DNA of 41,227 bases from Hyphomicrobiales bacterium (GCA_003140315.1 PLJS01000118.1:1-41227), one strand, 5' to 3'; counted from the stretch's first letter, positions 16,813-25,488 are shown. The notes: a model not told the origin generated them from the letters alone. Program-made: numbers and translations.

Positions 16813-17302
16813 GCTCACTGTTTCCCGCGATTGGGCCAATTTCCTGCGGGTCGAGTGTCTTCACCACAGGGGAGTATCGGGCGGGAAGCCCGCGAGGGTG
16901 CCGCCGGTTTGCACGACTGTTGCCGGGCCAGTGCCGCTGACGAGGATGGTTCTCAAGGTCCTAAAATCTGTCACTGCGTAGCAGGCATCGAAGTAAAAGC
17001 CCGCGCCACGCTCAAGACGCACGCGCCACGCACCAATTCGTCCCTGCTCCAGATATAGGGTATTGCCAACCTCCTCACTCGCGCGCAGAGGCTCGGAGCA
17101 TTGCGGTAGCTATTGCTTTTATAGACGGGAATTTGAGTTAGCGCCGCTCCACGTCCGCCTCCATCAGCCGTCAGCGCGCTAAATGACAGGCCGCTCTTTC
17201 GCAGAAAACGCGCCAGCAATTGCGCTGACGCGTTCTAACTGGGAAATGTTACATGGCTTTGCCGCCACCGTCGCAGGGCGCGTACCGACCCGCTGCGGCC
17301 TT

Positions 17303-17376
17303 CACGCCTTCAAGCGTGCGGGCGATAAAGCGCACCATCGCCCGGCCTGCGCGAGGTATGCGGCTCATGAAGCCGC
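17303..17376. repeat. Three adjacent stem-loops in intergenic DNA
   Basis: CACGC-CTTCAA-GCGTG (17303-17318) abuts CGGGCGAT-(10 nt)-ATCGCCCG (17319-17344). This is followed by GCGGCT-CATGA-AGCCGC (17360-17376). All stems are perfect (5, 8 and 6 bp). The cluster lies about 145 bp downstream of the HD-protein stop codon (minus strand), in otherwise gene-free DNA. No U-tract is present. It could be a structured RNA, a REP-like element or an attenuator-like structure. Confidence 0.5.
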
Positions 17377-17519
17377 GATGTCTTTCGGGAAAATGTATCC
17401 GAGGCTAAGATGATCGCAAGTGCACGTGCACACAAAGCTCGCTGACAAGCTTCTGGCCAAGACCGGCTGATACTCCGATTATCGCTAGGCGAAGCAGATA
17501 GGAACCATCGCAGTTGGCG

Positions 17520-18011
17520 CTACCGTGCCAAGGCGTCCTTCAGCATCTTGCGGGCAGGGATGAACCGCGCCTCCAGCAGTTCCGCGCCGGGCAGGGTAGG
17601 ATTTTCAGTATAGGTGCTGACGGCGTCTGCATTGTCCGCAAGTTTCACCTCGAGCGCCGCCCTGTCTCCGTGTGCGACCAGTTCCTCGATGTACTGCATG
17701 TAATCGCGCCCGTCAGTCGGCAATGTGATCCGTTGAATGATACGGATCGCGCTCTCCTCGACCCCTTGTCGTCGCAGTTCCTCCGCCGTCACACCATCTG
17801 GCTCAAGCGCGTCGTGCAATAGCGCAGCCTGTACCTGCGCCGGAGTGGCGTGTGGTGCATGATCCAGCAACCGATCCACCACGCGCGTGAAATGCTCATA
17901 GTAGGGGCGCCCAAGTTTATCGGTCTTTCCATGATGACGCCGCTCCACGTAGGCCAGCGTCTCTCGATACCAGGCAGTATCGTGTACCGTCATAGGGCGG
18001 TCCTCTGGCAA
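17520..18011 (-). CDS. Small HD-domain phosphohydrolase (SpoT/MESH1-like)
   Basis: A 163-aa single-domain HD hydrolase. Metal ligands are visible in YYEHFTRVV (His about residue 39), LLHDALE (the HD pair near 66-67) and KLADNADAV near 122-130. This is the arrangement of SpoT hydrolase domains and stand-alone MESH1-type enzymes, which act on ppGpp or NADPH. Single-domain relatives also act on other phosphorylated small molecules. It is the last gene of a minus-strand set, 1 bp after the amidohydrolase. That points to a role with the catabolic genes rather than in the global stringent response. A second Met at 17993 is an alternative start. Confidence 0.72.
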   Translation of the reverse strand: MPEDRPMTVHDTAWYRETLAYVERRHHGKTDKLGRPYYEHFTRVVDRLLDHAPHATPAQVQAALLHDALEPDGVTAEELRRQGVEESAIRIIQRITLPTDGRDYMQYIEELVAHGDRAALEVKLADNADAVSTYTENPTLPGAELLEARFIPARKMLKDALAR

Positions 18012-18012
18012 G

Positions 18013-19254
18013 TCAGGTGCTGGATTGTATTCGAACTTGTGGCGGGCTCATGCTCCGCCGAACTCCGGCGACGGGGTTTCCCCGCTGTGTCACCAGTGCG
18101 ATGCACTCTGGATTGCGCAGTAACCCGGTCTCGCTCAGCGGATCACCAATCACAAAGACTAGATCTGCGTCCTTACCCACCTCCAGGGTCCCTACCCGGT
18201 CGTCCACCCCGACGCATTTCGCGGCATCACCGGTCGCGGCGACGAGGGCTTGCTGACGGCTCATCCCGGCTTCAACGAGCATGTCGATCTCCAGTGCGGA
18301 ATCGAGACCAAATGGGCCCGCATCGGATCCCATGGCGATCTTGACGCCTCTTGCCAGAGCCAACTGCATGCTCTTGCGGTGAGGAGCCTCCAGTGCCTTT
18401 GCGCCGGAGCGCAAGAAGCTCTTGCCCCTTTCGCCGGCCAATCGATACGCGGCCAAGGTTGGGACATACCACGTGCCGCGGGCCACCATCATGGTGACAC
18501 AGTCCTCGTCCAACTCCGCCCCGTGCTCCAGCGTGTCTACTCCAGCCTCGACCGCGACCCGCACCCCGGGCCCTGCCAAAGCATGGCATGCGACCGCAAG
18601 CCCAAGCCGATGTGCCTCGTCGATCGCCGCTTCCAGTTCCGGTCGGCTGAAGGTTTGCTGCCAAGGATGGCAGCGACAGGAGCTGACACCTCCGGTCGTT
18701 CCGACCTTGATCAAGTCGGCACCTGAGCGGGCCACTTCCCTGACTTTGCGTCGAACTTCATCGGGTCCATCGCACACCGGATCAGGCGTTCCGGGAAAGC
18801 CCTCGCACCTGAAACCCTGCGGTGTGGTTTTATCCATCATGCCCGCGGTCGGACTGAGATAAGCGACACTTGTCTTAAGGCGTGGTCCCCTCACCAGGCC
18901 ACGCTCCACCCCGTCGCGAAATCCTGCCGCCAACCCGCCAAGATCACGCGCGTACGTCACGCCTCGGTCAAGCACATAGCTCAAGTTCGCCACGGTCTCG
19001 CATGCAAGGAGCGCCATGCTGCTATCTTGATGCGCCATCGGATTGAGCCCCCACATCGCGAGATGGATGTGACAGTCGATCAGTCCGGGGATGACGGTGA
19101 GACCGCTTGCATCAACACGCTGCGCGTCGTCGACGCCGCTTCCAGACGGCAATATTGCGGCGATCTTGCCCTCATCGACGACTAGGCAGGCGTCCCGAAT
19201 TGACGCCCGGGACGTGCCGTCGAACAGCGTCGCTCCGACATAGGCGGTCGCCAT
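18013..19254 (-). CDS. Amidohydrolase (imidazolonepropionase/prolidase-like)
   Basis: A 413-aa metal-dependent hydrolase of the amidohydrolase superfamily (COG1228 type). Metal ligands are visible in DCHIH (near 60-64), a probable carboxylated Lys in LIKVGTTGGVSS, ACHALAG, LEHGAELD and GSDAGPFG. The beta-sandwich halves at both termini are complete. Relatives hydrolyse cyclic amides, dipeptides and ring-opened heterocycles. No signal peptide is seen. It lies 16 bp downstream of the MFS gene and 1 bp upstream of the HD protein, so it probably acts on something imported by that carrier. Confidence 0.85.
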   Translation of the reverse strand: MATAYVGATLFDGTSRASIRDACLVVDEGKIAAILPSGSGVDDAQRVDASGLTVIPGLIDCHIHLAMWGLNPMAHQDSSMALLACETVANLSYVLDRGVTYARDLGGLAAGFRDGVERGLVRGPRLKTSVAYLSPTAGMMDKTTPQGFRCEGFPGTPDPVCDGPDEVRRKVREVARSGADLIKVGTTGGVSSCRCHPWQQTFSRPELEAAIDEAHRLGLAVACHALAGPGVRVAVEAGVDTLEHGAELDEDCVTMMVARGTWYVPTLAAYRLAGERGKSFLRSGAKALEAPHRKSMQLALARGVKIAMGSDAGPFGLDSALEIDMLVEAGMSRQQALVAATGDAAKCVGVDDRVGTLEVGKDADLVFVIGDPLSETGLLRNPECIALVTQRGNPVAGVRRSMSPPQVRIQSST

Positions 19255-19270
19255 TTACCTGCTCCGCTCA

Positions 19271-20644
19271 TCAACCCGGCAAGGCAGGCGCCGGAGCCGA
19301 AGTATCCTCGAGTTTTCGCTGCCTTGTCGACGGGCCAAACGCGACCACAAGCACTATACTGATTACCAAGCTTACGTCGCTGACCAGAAATAATGCGAGT
19401 TTTCCTTGCAGCACTGAAAACACGCCGAAAGCCAGCAAAAGCAGGATCGCTCCAACCCGGCCCCACGCCGAGGCAATGCCCATCGCTGTCGCGCGAATCT
19501 GGGTAGGATAAATCTCCGGCGTATAAGTATAGATCGACGAGCCGGCTCCTCCGAGAAAGAACGCCGTAAGGGCCGCGAATGTGACGACTTGCCAGACCGC
19601 GGTGGCAAAGCCGAACAGCGTGCCAAACACGGCCACTGCGACGAAACAAGTCAGCAGCCAATATTTGCGGTCTAACCATTCGAGAAAATATCCGGCGAAC
19701 GTAAATCCGGGAATGAAACCAGCGTAGATCACGATTGAAAACTGAAATGTTTTGATGATCGAGTAGCCTTCCAACGAGAGCAGCGTCGGCAATACGCTCA
19801 AGAATGTATAGAATACGCCGTAAACGGTGAGCCAGGACGACCACAGCATCAGGGTTAGCCAAAGATAGGGCGGCTGCAAGATGGTGGAGGCCGGAACGTG
19901 CAAAACGGGTGCCTCCTTTGTCGGCGCATGGGCCGAAACTGGCGGCAGTGGAACGCCCGTCTGAGCAATAATGCGTTGCTCTATGGAGCTGACGGCCGCC
20001 TCTGCCTCCTGCACGCGACCAGCCGTATAGAGCCATCGCGGTGACTCGGGAAGACCAGACCGCATCAATCCGACAATGCAGGCGAACGGGGCCGTAAGGA
20101 AAAGGGCCCAACGCCAGCCAAAGTTAGGAATCGTCAGAAGAGCCCAGAGCGGTGCAGACGCGGTCCCGACTGAGAAAAATCCCATCATCCATCCATGGAA
20201 CGCACCACGTACTCGGGAAGGCCAAAGCTCGGCCAAGTAGATCGGAACCGTACAGCTTTCCATCCCCACAAAAACGTAGGTGAAGAAGGTCAATATGGAG
20301 AACACCTCGATATTTGGTGACAGTCCTCGCAATGCCGAGAAAGCCGAGTAGAGCAACAGGCAAACCATGATTACCGGCTTGCGACCGTATCGATCCGCAA
20401 TGAATCCCACCACCAGGCTACCCACCGCGAACCCCATCAGGCCTATTGCGGCGATTATGCCGATTGCCTGTGGACCAATTCCCCAGTCGGTGCGCAGAGC
20501 GGAAAACACGAAGGCGGTAAGGCCGATGTCAAGCGAATCGAAGTAGAGCGATAGGCCGGCGATTACCAATAAAGAAATGTGGAACCGGCTGGATGGCAGC
20601 CGATCCAGCCGATCCGTAATGTCCCGAAGACTGGTTGTCGTCAT
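19271..20644 (-). CDS. MFS transporter, NiaP-like
   Basis: A 457-aa major facilitator with twelve predicted membrane segments. The ATG at 20644 is chosen for its AGGGGG ribosome-binding site, replacing a start 9 codons upstream. The opening (LDRLPSSRFHISLLVIAGLS followed by FDSLDIGL) closely matches the metabolite:H+ symporter group that contains the niacin carrier NiaP. GFIADRYGRKP between segments 2 and 3 and a GLPESPRWL motif after segment 6 are MFS signatures. The gene follows a pyridine-type monooxygenase gene by 143 bp, so an aromatic N-heterocycle or carboxylate is a reasonable substrate guess. Confidence 0.85.
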   Translation of the reverse strand: MTTTSLRDITDRLDRLPSSRFHISLLVIAGLSLYFDSLDIGLTAFVFSALRTDWGIGPQAIGIIAAIGLMGFAVGSLVVGFIADRYGRKPVIMVCLLLYSAFSALRGLSPNIEVFSILTFFTYVFVGMESCTVPIYLAELWPSRVRGAFHGWMMGFFSVGTASAPLWALLTIPNFGWRWALFLTAPFACIVGLMRSGLPESPRWLYTAGRVQEAEAAVSSIEQRIIAQTGVPLPPVSAHAPTKEAPVLHVPASTILQPPYLWLTLMLWSSWLTVYGVFYTFLSVLPTLLSLEGYSIIKTFQFSIVIYAGFIPGFTFAGYFLEWLDRKYWLLTCFVAVAVFGTLFGFATAVWQVVTFAALTAFFLGGAGSSIYTYTPEIYPTQIRATAMGIASAWGRVGAILLLLAFGVFSVLQGKLALFLVSDVSLVISIVLVVAFGPSTRQRKLEDTSAPAPALPG

Positions 20645-20787
20645 TTTTGAGTCCCCCTTCAACTTAAACACCGCCCGCGCGGCCCTTGCATGGTGAGACT
20701 AAAAACCCAGTAAACCTGGTTCGGAATGATTATCGAAATAGGGTGGCAGGTCGCCTTTTCTGAAAGCAACGATTGCTCGGCCCCGTA

Positions 20788-21927
20788 TTATGAAATACGA
20801 ACTCCGGTAACGGCAAGTCCCTTATCAGCGATCCGCATGCGCTCGTTCAAGAACCGAAACCGTCCGAACGCCCATACGATGCTAGGGCGCAAGAACACGC
20901 CAAGAGCGCCGGGCAGCTGATGTACAAACCGCTCGTAACGAACGGCCCATCGCGCGGTCGCGTCGCTAATAAATCGGACGGTCTTCTCCCATTCCTGCAA
21001 TGCTTGCGTGACGTCTTTGAAATTGGAAACAAATTCCGCGAGTGCATGGCAATTCATCATAGTCAGTCCTGCACCCTGACCGAGAGTAGGGGGCATTCCG
21101 TGGGCGGCGTCGCCGACGATTGCCGCTCGACCACGGGACCAGCGCGGGCAATGAACCAGCGAATAGCGGGACTGGAAACCTTCGGCCTGGCCCAGCACGT
21201 CCAGTGCCTCGCTGAGACGGGGATGCGATTTTTTCCACGTCGTCAAATTCAGAGGCATTTTCGCCCCTTCCAAATCACGCCGCGACATAACGACAAAGGC
21301 AAAGCTTCGGTGTTGACCAGATGGCATGATGCCTATCCGCCTGTGTCCGGACCAATGGTCGGCCATCACCTCTTCGGGTGTGAAGGAACGCGTGTCGACG
21401 AGGTAACGATTGACGAGCGTTTCCAACTCGTGAACGCGAGCATTCAATCCGAGAGAATCGCGTACCAGCGAACGCACCCCGTCGGCCGCAACAACGAGAT
21501 CGGCCGGGTATTGCTTTCCAGCCGCGTCCAACAGGATGCCCGAAGGCTCCGCAGCAACGATATGAGAGTTCGTCACGATCTCAGCCCCTGCGTCCCGGGC
21601 CGCTTCGGCGAGCACATCCACGACTGCCTGGCGCGGAAACGAATAGACCCGGCTTTGACCGACGAGGTCGCGCCGCTGCATCACGCGCCCATCCCGGTCC
21701 AGGATCAGGGCTTGTTTCATTTTCGTGCCGAGAGGCTCCAGCTTGGCAAACAGATCATAACGCTCGAGCACGGCGAGGCAGTTGTTCTTCAGCGAAACGC
21801 TGGCGCCGACTTCGCGGATTTGGGGCGAGCGCTCATGAATCCTGACGCTCCAGCCACGGCGCGCCAACATCATCCCCAGACCAAGCCCACCGATGCCACC
21901 TCCAGCAATCTCTGCGTGCTGCTTCAT
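20788..21927 (-). CDS. FAD-dependent monooxygenase resembling 2-methyl-3-hydroxypyridine-5-carboxylate (MHPC) oxygenase
   Basis: A 379-aa group A flavoprotein monooxygenase. FAD-binding AGGGIGGLGLG is at residues 8-18, the DG motif is AADGVRSLVRD and the GD motif is GDAAHGMPPTLGQGAG. Line-by-line resemblance to the vitamin-B6-degrading MHPC oxygenase goes beyond these shared motifs: the RLHE-like VRIHERS block, a WSRGRAAIVGDAAH block, and the M-N...L...V..AL..WE...R.I.D tail. MHPC oxygenase hydroxylates and opens the pyridine ring without ring aromaticity being regained. Other relatives act on salicylate or urate, so the substrate is tentative. It heads the set containing the NiaP-like carrier, amidohydrolase and HD protein. 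Confidence 0.82.
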   Translation of the reverse strand: MKQHAEIAGGGIGGLGLGMMLARRGWSVRIHERSPQIREVGASVSLKNNCLAVLERYDLFAKLEPLGTKMKQALILDRDGRVMQRRDLVGQSRVYSFPRQAVVDVLAEAARDAGAEIVTNSHIVAAEPSGILLDAAGKQYPADLVVAADGVRSLVRDSLGLNARVHELETLVNRYLVDTRSFTPEEVMADHWSGHRRIGIMPSGQHRSFAFVVMSRRDLEGAKMPLNLTTWKKSHPRLSEALDVLGQAEGFQSRYSLVHCPRWSRGRAAIVGDAAHGMPPTLGQGAGLTMMNCHALAEFVSNFKDVTQALQEWEKTVRFISDATARWAVRYERFVHQLPGALGVFLRPSIVWAFGRFRFLNERMRIADKGLAVTGVRIS

Positions 21928-22149
21928 GATCGGCTTCCCGGTTGCGTAACGTCACTGTCAATCCGCATCGGCAGATGACGTGGAACTTGGACCAGCACAC
22001 ACCATATTTCTTCGACAGGTGTTCCACAACGGCGTGTGGATAGAAGTCGGACTTCAGTTCGAGCAGAACGGGATGTTTGGCCTGTTGCAGCGAAGCGTGA
22101 CCATGGCAAATGTCATACAAACGGCGGCAAGGGCATCTCTCTGGGCATC

Positions 22150-22326
22150 TGGCTCGACGACCACGACGTTGCAACCGCGTTCGATCTTTTCGACCGCGCC
22201 CTGGCGATCAGCAATTGCAACGTCACGGCACTCGCCAACAACGCATTTACCCTTGCCTGGATGGGAAAGGCGGATATTGCCGTCGAGCGTGCATTGCGTG
22301 CGTTGCGGTTCAGTCCGCCGAAATGA
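22150..22326 (+). pseudogene. Fragment of a TPR-containing adenylate-cyclase-type protein
   Basis: The plus-strand frame ending at TGA 22324-22326 reads FDLFDRALAISNCNVTALA and on to LRALRFSPPK. This is the tetratricopeptide-repeat pattern found in the C-terminal half of rhizobial class III adenylate cyclases. The cyclase domain and most repeats are missing, and the neighbouring sequence belongs to unrelated fragments, so it is a remnant. Confidence 0.5.
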
Positions 22327-22690
22327 AATACCGATTTTGCGCCGGCTGCGCGCTCCTCGGTCAGGCGCCGCCAGCGAGCGTTGCCCTTGCGCGCCGCGCC
22401 ATTGCCGAATGCGCCCACACGATTGAAATCCATATAGGTGTGGTCATCATCAGTCGGCCAATGATGCTGAAAATCTTCGAGAAAGGCAGGCCAGTCTGGC
22501 TTGAGGCGATGCACCTCGAAATAGCGCAGCGGAAACGAAAAGCCATGGTCAATGCCGACTAGCGTGGGTGGGTCCTCGGCCAGCCGCTCAACCAGCCATT
22601 CGGCGACGCCGCGCCGCGTCCAGTATTTTCGTGGGGATGGGGGTGGCGGCACCTCAACCGGCGGCTCGTCGCCTCCGGCTATTCGACGCG
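22320..22690 (-). pseudogene. Internal fragment of a conserved hypothetical protein
   Basis: Within a longer minus-strand frame (start 23015), about 123 codons form a coherent block. It starts at RRIAGGDEPPVEVPPPP and ends near GAKSVFHF, and includes a GIDHGFSFPLRYFEVH segment. I recall this block from an uncharacterised proteobacterial family. The residues before and after it do not continue that family, so both ends appear to have been replaced by recombination. Whether the 300-aa frame is expressed is doubtful. Confidence 0.45.
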
Positions 22691-23244
22691 TCTCTTTGAA
22701 GATGACTTCGGGTGAAGTCGCAGCCTGTAGGTCATGCGCCGTCCCGAATGAGCCAACCAGTCGGAGGTACCGGAACGTGGGGATTTTGATGTCGCTAACA
22801 ATTGACGGAATTCGCTCCAAGGGAGCGGAGACGTCATGCATCAATATCTGTGCGGGCAACGAAGCGATCCGGAGCCAATTTGAGGTGAGGGTCTCGGGAA
22901 CATCTACGGCAGAGCTTTGTCGGGCGACACGATCCATAACCCAGCGGGACAGTATCTCTGCGTTACCTTCAACGGCACGAGGCACCTTATCGCGCTCCAG
23001 CGCCTCCAAGATCAAATGCAGACCGCTTGCCCAGTTGCTCCTAAAGTCGACGATGTTTCACGGCCGCCAATAAGACGCTTCTTATCGAGCAGAAAATCCT
23101 ACGAACAGAGCGCGAAGATACGATCACGATGGGCCGCAAGGTCGGCGGCATCCAAGGCAAGCTCCGCTATATCGTCATCAACGCTGTTGCGCTCGATGAA
23201 GCAATCGCCCGCGCTGGGAAACGTAAATCGAACTGACGCGCCGC

Positions 23245-23446
23245 TTAGGCGGCGGCTTCGGGATTCCAAGCAACACCTCGCGGAAACTGCCGAACCATAA
23301 GCTCCGCGGGAATCGAAGCTTTGTCCGTCATTTGCTTCATGAAGAAGGCCACCCCGCGCGCTTTACACTGGTCCCGGAGATCGCGAGCCCAACTTGGCTT
23401 CATGACGCGTCCGGCATGACTTGCCTCCAGTCGCAGTGCGATGATT
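23245..23446 (-). pseudogene. C-terminal fragment of a DUF5131 (phage Gp37/Gp68) family gene
   Basis: The minus-strand frame runs from LIIA near 23446 through GRVMKPSWARDLRDQC, VAFFMKQMTDK and VRQFPRGVAWNPEAAA to a TAA at 23245-23247. This is the characteristic C-terminus of DUF5131 proteins. The part just after LIIA is slightly frame-degenerate. The missing N-terminal part is found 9.4 kb away at 32889-33412 on the same strand. The two pieces are complementary and do not overlap. Confidence 0.7.
23442..23446. repeat. Possible 5-bp target-site duplication, left copy
   Basis: TGATT here and at 32889-32893 marks the points where the two DUF5131 fragments break off. Five bases can match by chance, and joining at one copy leaves the reading frame off by one base. 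The call is therefore weak. Confidence 0.25.
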
Positions 23447-23478
23447 AACAGATTATATTCTGATACCAGTCCGTTCCA

Positions 23479-24207
23479 TCACCGGCGGGCGGCTGGCAAG
23501 TTTGGAAAAAGATCGCCCTTCAGGGTCGCCACGTAGCTCAGGATCTCGCCGGAAGGGACCACGTCGCCATATTTTGCGTGAATATCACAAAGGCTCAAGG
23601 CGTGGCTCGCCTGAATACGGTCGAAGCATCCATCTTCAACGACGCTGACGCGAAAGTTGTTGCTAAATGCATCGATGACCGTTGCCCGCACGCAGCCGCT
23701 GGTTGCGGTTCCAGTGATCACGACGCTGTCGCACCCAAGCAAGACGAGATAGCTCAAGAGGCTGCTGGCGAAAAATCCGCTCGGCTTCGGTTTGAGTACG
23801 ACCAGGTCCTGCGGATGCGGCGCAAGCTCTGCAATGATCTGGTTGGGATCCAGATTGGGATCCGGTTTTTCAGTGGAACGAGGATTTTTCCACGCCCAGC
23901 TTCCGATATCCCACTTATCCGGCCGGCTATATTCGGTCGTGTAGATCACAGGCAGTCGCTTGCCGCGAAACGCTTCTGCAAGTTTTTTGATGACCGCAAC
24001 CGCGACCCAGGCATCGGCACCGCAGGACCCTCGCCATTTCTTGATGGATTCGAGAATCGGCTCAGGTTTCTCGCCCGTATAGCCATAACTGACATCGATT
24101 ATCAGCAGCGCCGGCTTCTTGCCGAAACCCGCCGCTGATCCGAATCCGGATGCTTTAAGAACGGCAGCATCCTGCGGAGTCAGAAATTCCTCCCAAATGC
24201 GACTCAT
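23479..24207 (-). CDS. Isochorismatase-like cysteine hydrolase (N-carbamoylsarcosine / maleamate amidase type)
   Basis: A 242-aa cysteine amidohydrolase. The catalytic triad is visible as Asp38 (LLIIDVS), a Lys at 139 or 141 (VLKPKPSGFF) and Cys172 in GTATSGCVRAT. The cis-peptide and Cys loop match N-carbamoylsarcosine amidase and maleamate amidohydrolase (NicF) rather than true isochorismatase. These enzymes release ammonia from an amide. Its ATG overlaps the stop of the upstream NicC-like monooxygenase by 4 bp, so the two are translated together. In nicotinate degradation these two enzyme types belong to one pathway. The NicX and NicD steps that normally lie between them are not in the window. 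Confidence 0.87.
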   Translation of the reverse strand: MSRIWEEFLTPQDAAVLKASGFGSAAGFGKKPALLIIDVSYGYTGEKPEPILESIKKWRGSCGADAWVAVAVIKKLAEAFRGKRLPVIYTTEYSRPDKWDIGSWAWKNPRSTEKPDPNLDPNQIIAELAPHPQDLVVLKPKPSGFFASSLLSYLVLLGCDSVVITGTATSGCVRATVIDAFSNNFRVSVVEDGCFDRIQASHALSLCDIHAKYGDVVPSGEILSYVATLKGDLFPNLPAARR

Positions 24208-25400
24208 TGTGTTTTGCCGGATATTATCGAGGGGCCAAGGCTATTGGCGGGCGTCCGACGCGTCTCCGCATCTTCTCTTAAGGGCGCGGTCAGGACATCG
24301 TATCCAAACAGCCATTCGTGATCCATGCTGTATCGAATCCATTCGTTGTTGTGGGATTCATGCTGCACGCGAGCCGTCCGTTCAAATCGGTTCATCTTGT
24401 ATTTCTTGAACGCAGCTTGATAGTCGTGCGGCTCGGTTTCGAGACAGCGGAAGAGCATCACGGCATCTTCAATCGCCATTCCGGCGCCTTGGCCCATATG
24501 CGGGGGCATGGGATGGCAAGCGTCTCCCAGGAGCACCACACGTCGATCGCTCCACAGCGGCATCGGCTTTCGTTCCAGAAGCGGCGCCTTGGTCGCTTGC
24601 GGGCAAGCCGCCAGCACGGTACGGACTTCGGGGTGAAATTCTCCAAAAGCCTCCTGCACTTCTTCTGGATTCACCGGCGCTGGCGAAATTGATTCGAATT
24701 GCCACTCCGGACGGGGAACACCAGTCACGACGTACACCTCATCACGCTTGTTCGTGAGCAAATAAATCACCAGGTGCCTGTCGTCTCCCCACCATTTGGA
24801 GCTGTCCGGTATTTGCAGGTTCCCGATGTTCTTGCGCGGAAAGATCGACCTATACGCCACATACCCGGTATAGGTTGGCGGCTCCGGACCGAGAAGGATC
24901 TCCCTAACCTTCGATTCGACTCCGTCGGCTCCGATCGCAATATCGGCTTCAGCATGGATACCGTTCGCGAACGCCAGCGAGAGGCAGGTACCGTTCTGCT
25001 CCATCTCAATCAGACGATGATTCAGGTACAATGAGCCCGGCTGAAGTGCAGAGAGGAGGATTTCGTGCATGTCGCCGCGATGCATAATGAGATAATGTGC
25101 CCCATACAATTCGAACATGCGCTCGAGTGGAACCGCGTAAGTAATCTCCCCCGTTTTCCAGTCGCGGCTGAGCTTTTGGAGCGGCCTCAACCCAATTCGC
25201 ATCATCGCATCTTCCAGCCCGATGTGGCGCATTACGCGCATCACATTCGGGCTCAACTGGATCCCGGCTCCGACGCGTGAGAATTGATCCGCCTGCTCGT
25301 AAACCCGAACAGGGTAGTGCGCACGCTGCAACAAAATGGCAGCCGTCAATCCGCCCAACCCGCCGCCTACAATTGCGATTCGAGGCTTGTGCGACATCAT
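24204..25400 (-). CDS. FAD-dependent monooxygenase resembling 6-hydroxynicotinate 3-monooxygenase (NicC)
   Basis: A flavoprotein monooxygenase of about 398 aa. The N-terminal VGGGLGGLTAA binds FAD, IGADGVESKVRE is the DG motif, and GDACHPMPPHMGQGAGMAIED is the GD motif. Segments specific to NicC are also recognisable: YGAHYLIMHRGDMHE, KWWGDDRHLVIYLL, KRDEVYVVTGVP and a C-terminal WLFGYDVLTAPL. NicC converts 6-hydroxynicotinate to 2,5-dihydroxypyridine by decarboxylative hydroxylation. Overlap with an amidase gene supports an N-heteroaromatic route. The start is uncertain: ATG at 25400 or 25397, or GTG at 25430. It is divergent from the plus-strand PBP/ABC operon. Confidence 0.85.
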   Translation of the reverse strand: MMSHKPRIAIVGGGLGGLTAAILLQRAHYPVRVYEQADQFSRVGAGIQLSPNVMRVMRHIGLEDAMMRIGLRPLQKLSRDWKTGEITYAVPLERMFELYGAHYLIMHRGDMHEILLSALQPGSLYLNHRLIEMEQNGTCLSLAFANGIHAEADIAIGADGVESKVREILLGPEPPTYTGYVAYRSIFPRKNIGNLQIPDSSKWWGDDRHLVIYLLTNKRDEVYVVTGVPRPEWQFESISPAPVNPEEVQEAFGEFHPEVRTVLAACPQATKAPLLERKPMPLWSDRRVVLLGDACHPMPPHMGQGAGMAIEDAVMLFRCLETEPHDYQAAFKKYKMNRFERTARVQHESHNNEWIRYSMDHEWLFGYDVLTAPLREDAETRRTPANSLGPSIISGKTQ

Positions 25401-25452
25401 AGAACTGCTCAAGATCGCCTCGCGGATCACTCAGGGATTGGCCTTCAATTTC

Positions 25453-25488
25453 GCTTACGGTCAGGCTTATCGTCAAGCTTTACGAGTA
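25453..25488. promoter_or_regulatory. 12-bp tandem direct repeats in the nicC-like promoter region
   Basis: GCTTACGGTCAG (25453-25464) and GCTTATCGTCAA (25465-25476) are adjacent and share 9 of 12 bases. A third, weaker unit, GCTTTACGAGTA, follows (25477-25488). On the minus strand a TTGACG hexamer, a possible -35 box, lies at 25471-25476. The array is 53 bp upstream of the gene's probable ATG, a fitting position for an operator. Confidence 0.35.

Noticed and set aside
16725-17376. CRISPR array
   Set aside because: The repeats are short palindromic words without regular spacers, and no cas genes are present.
21980-22027. GTGGAAC...GTTCCAC inverted repeat upstream of the MHPC-oxygenase-like gene as an operator
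   Set aside because: The arms are only 7 bp and 34 bp apart, so chance is a sufficient explanation.
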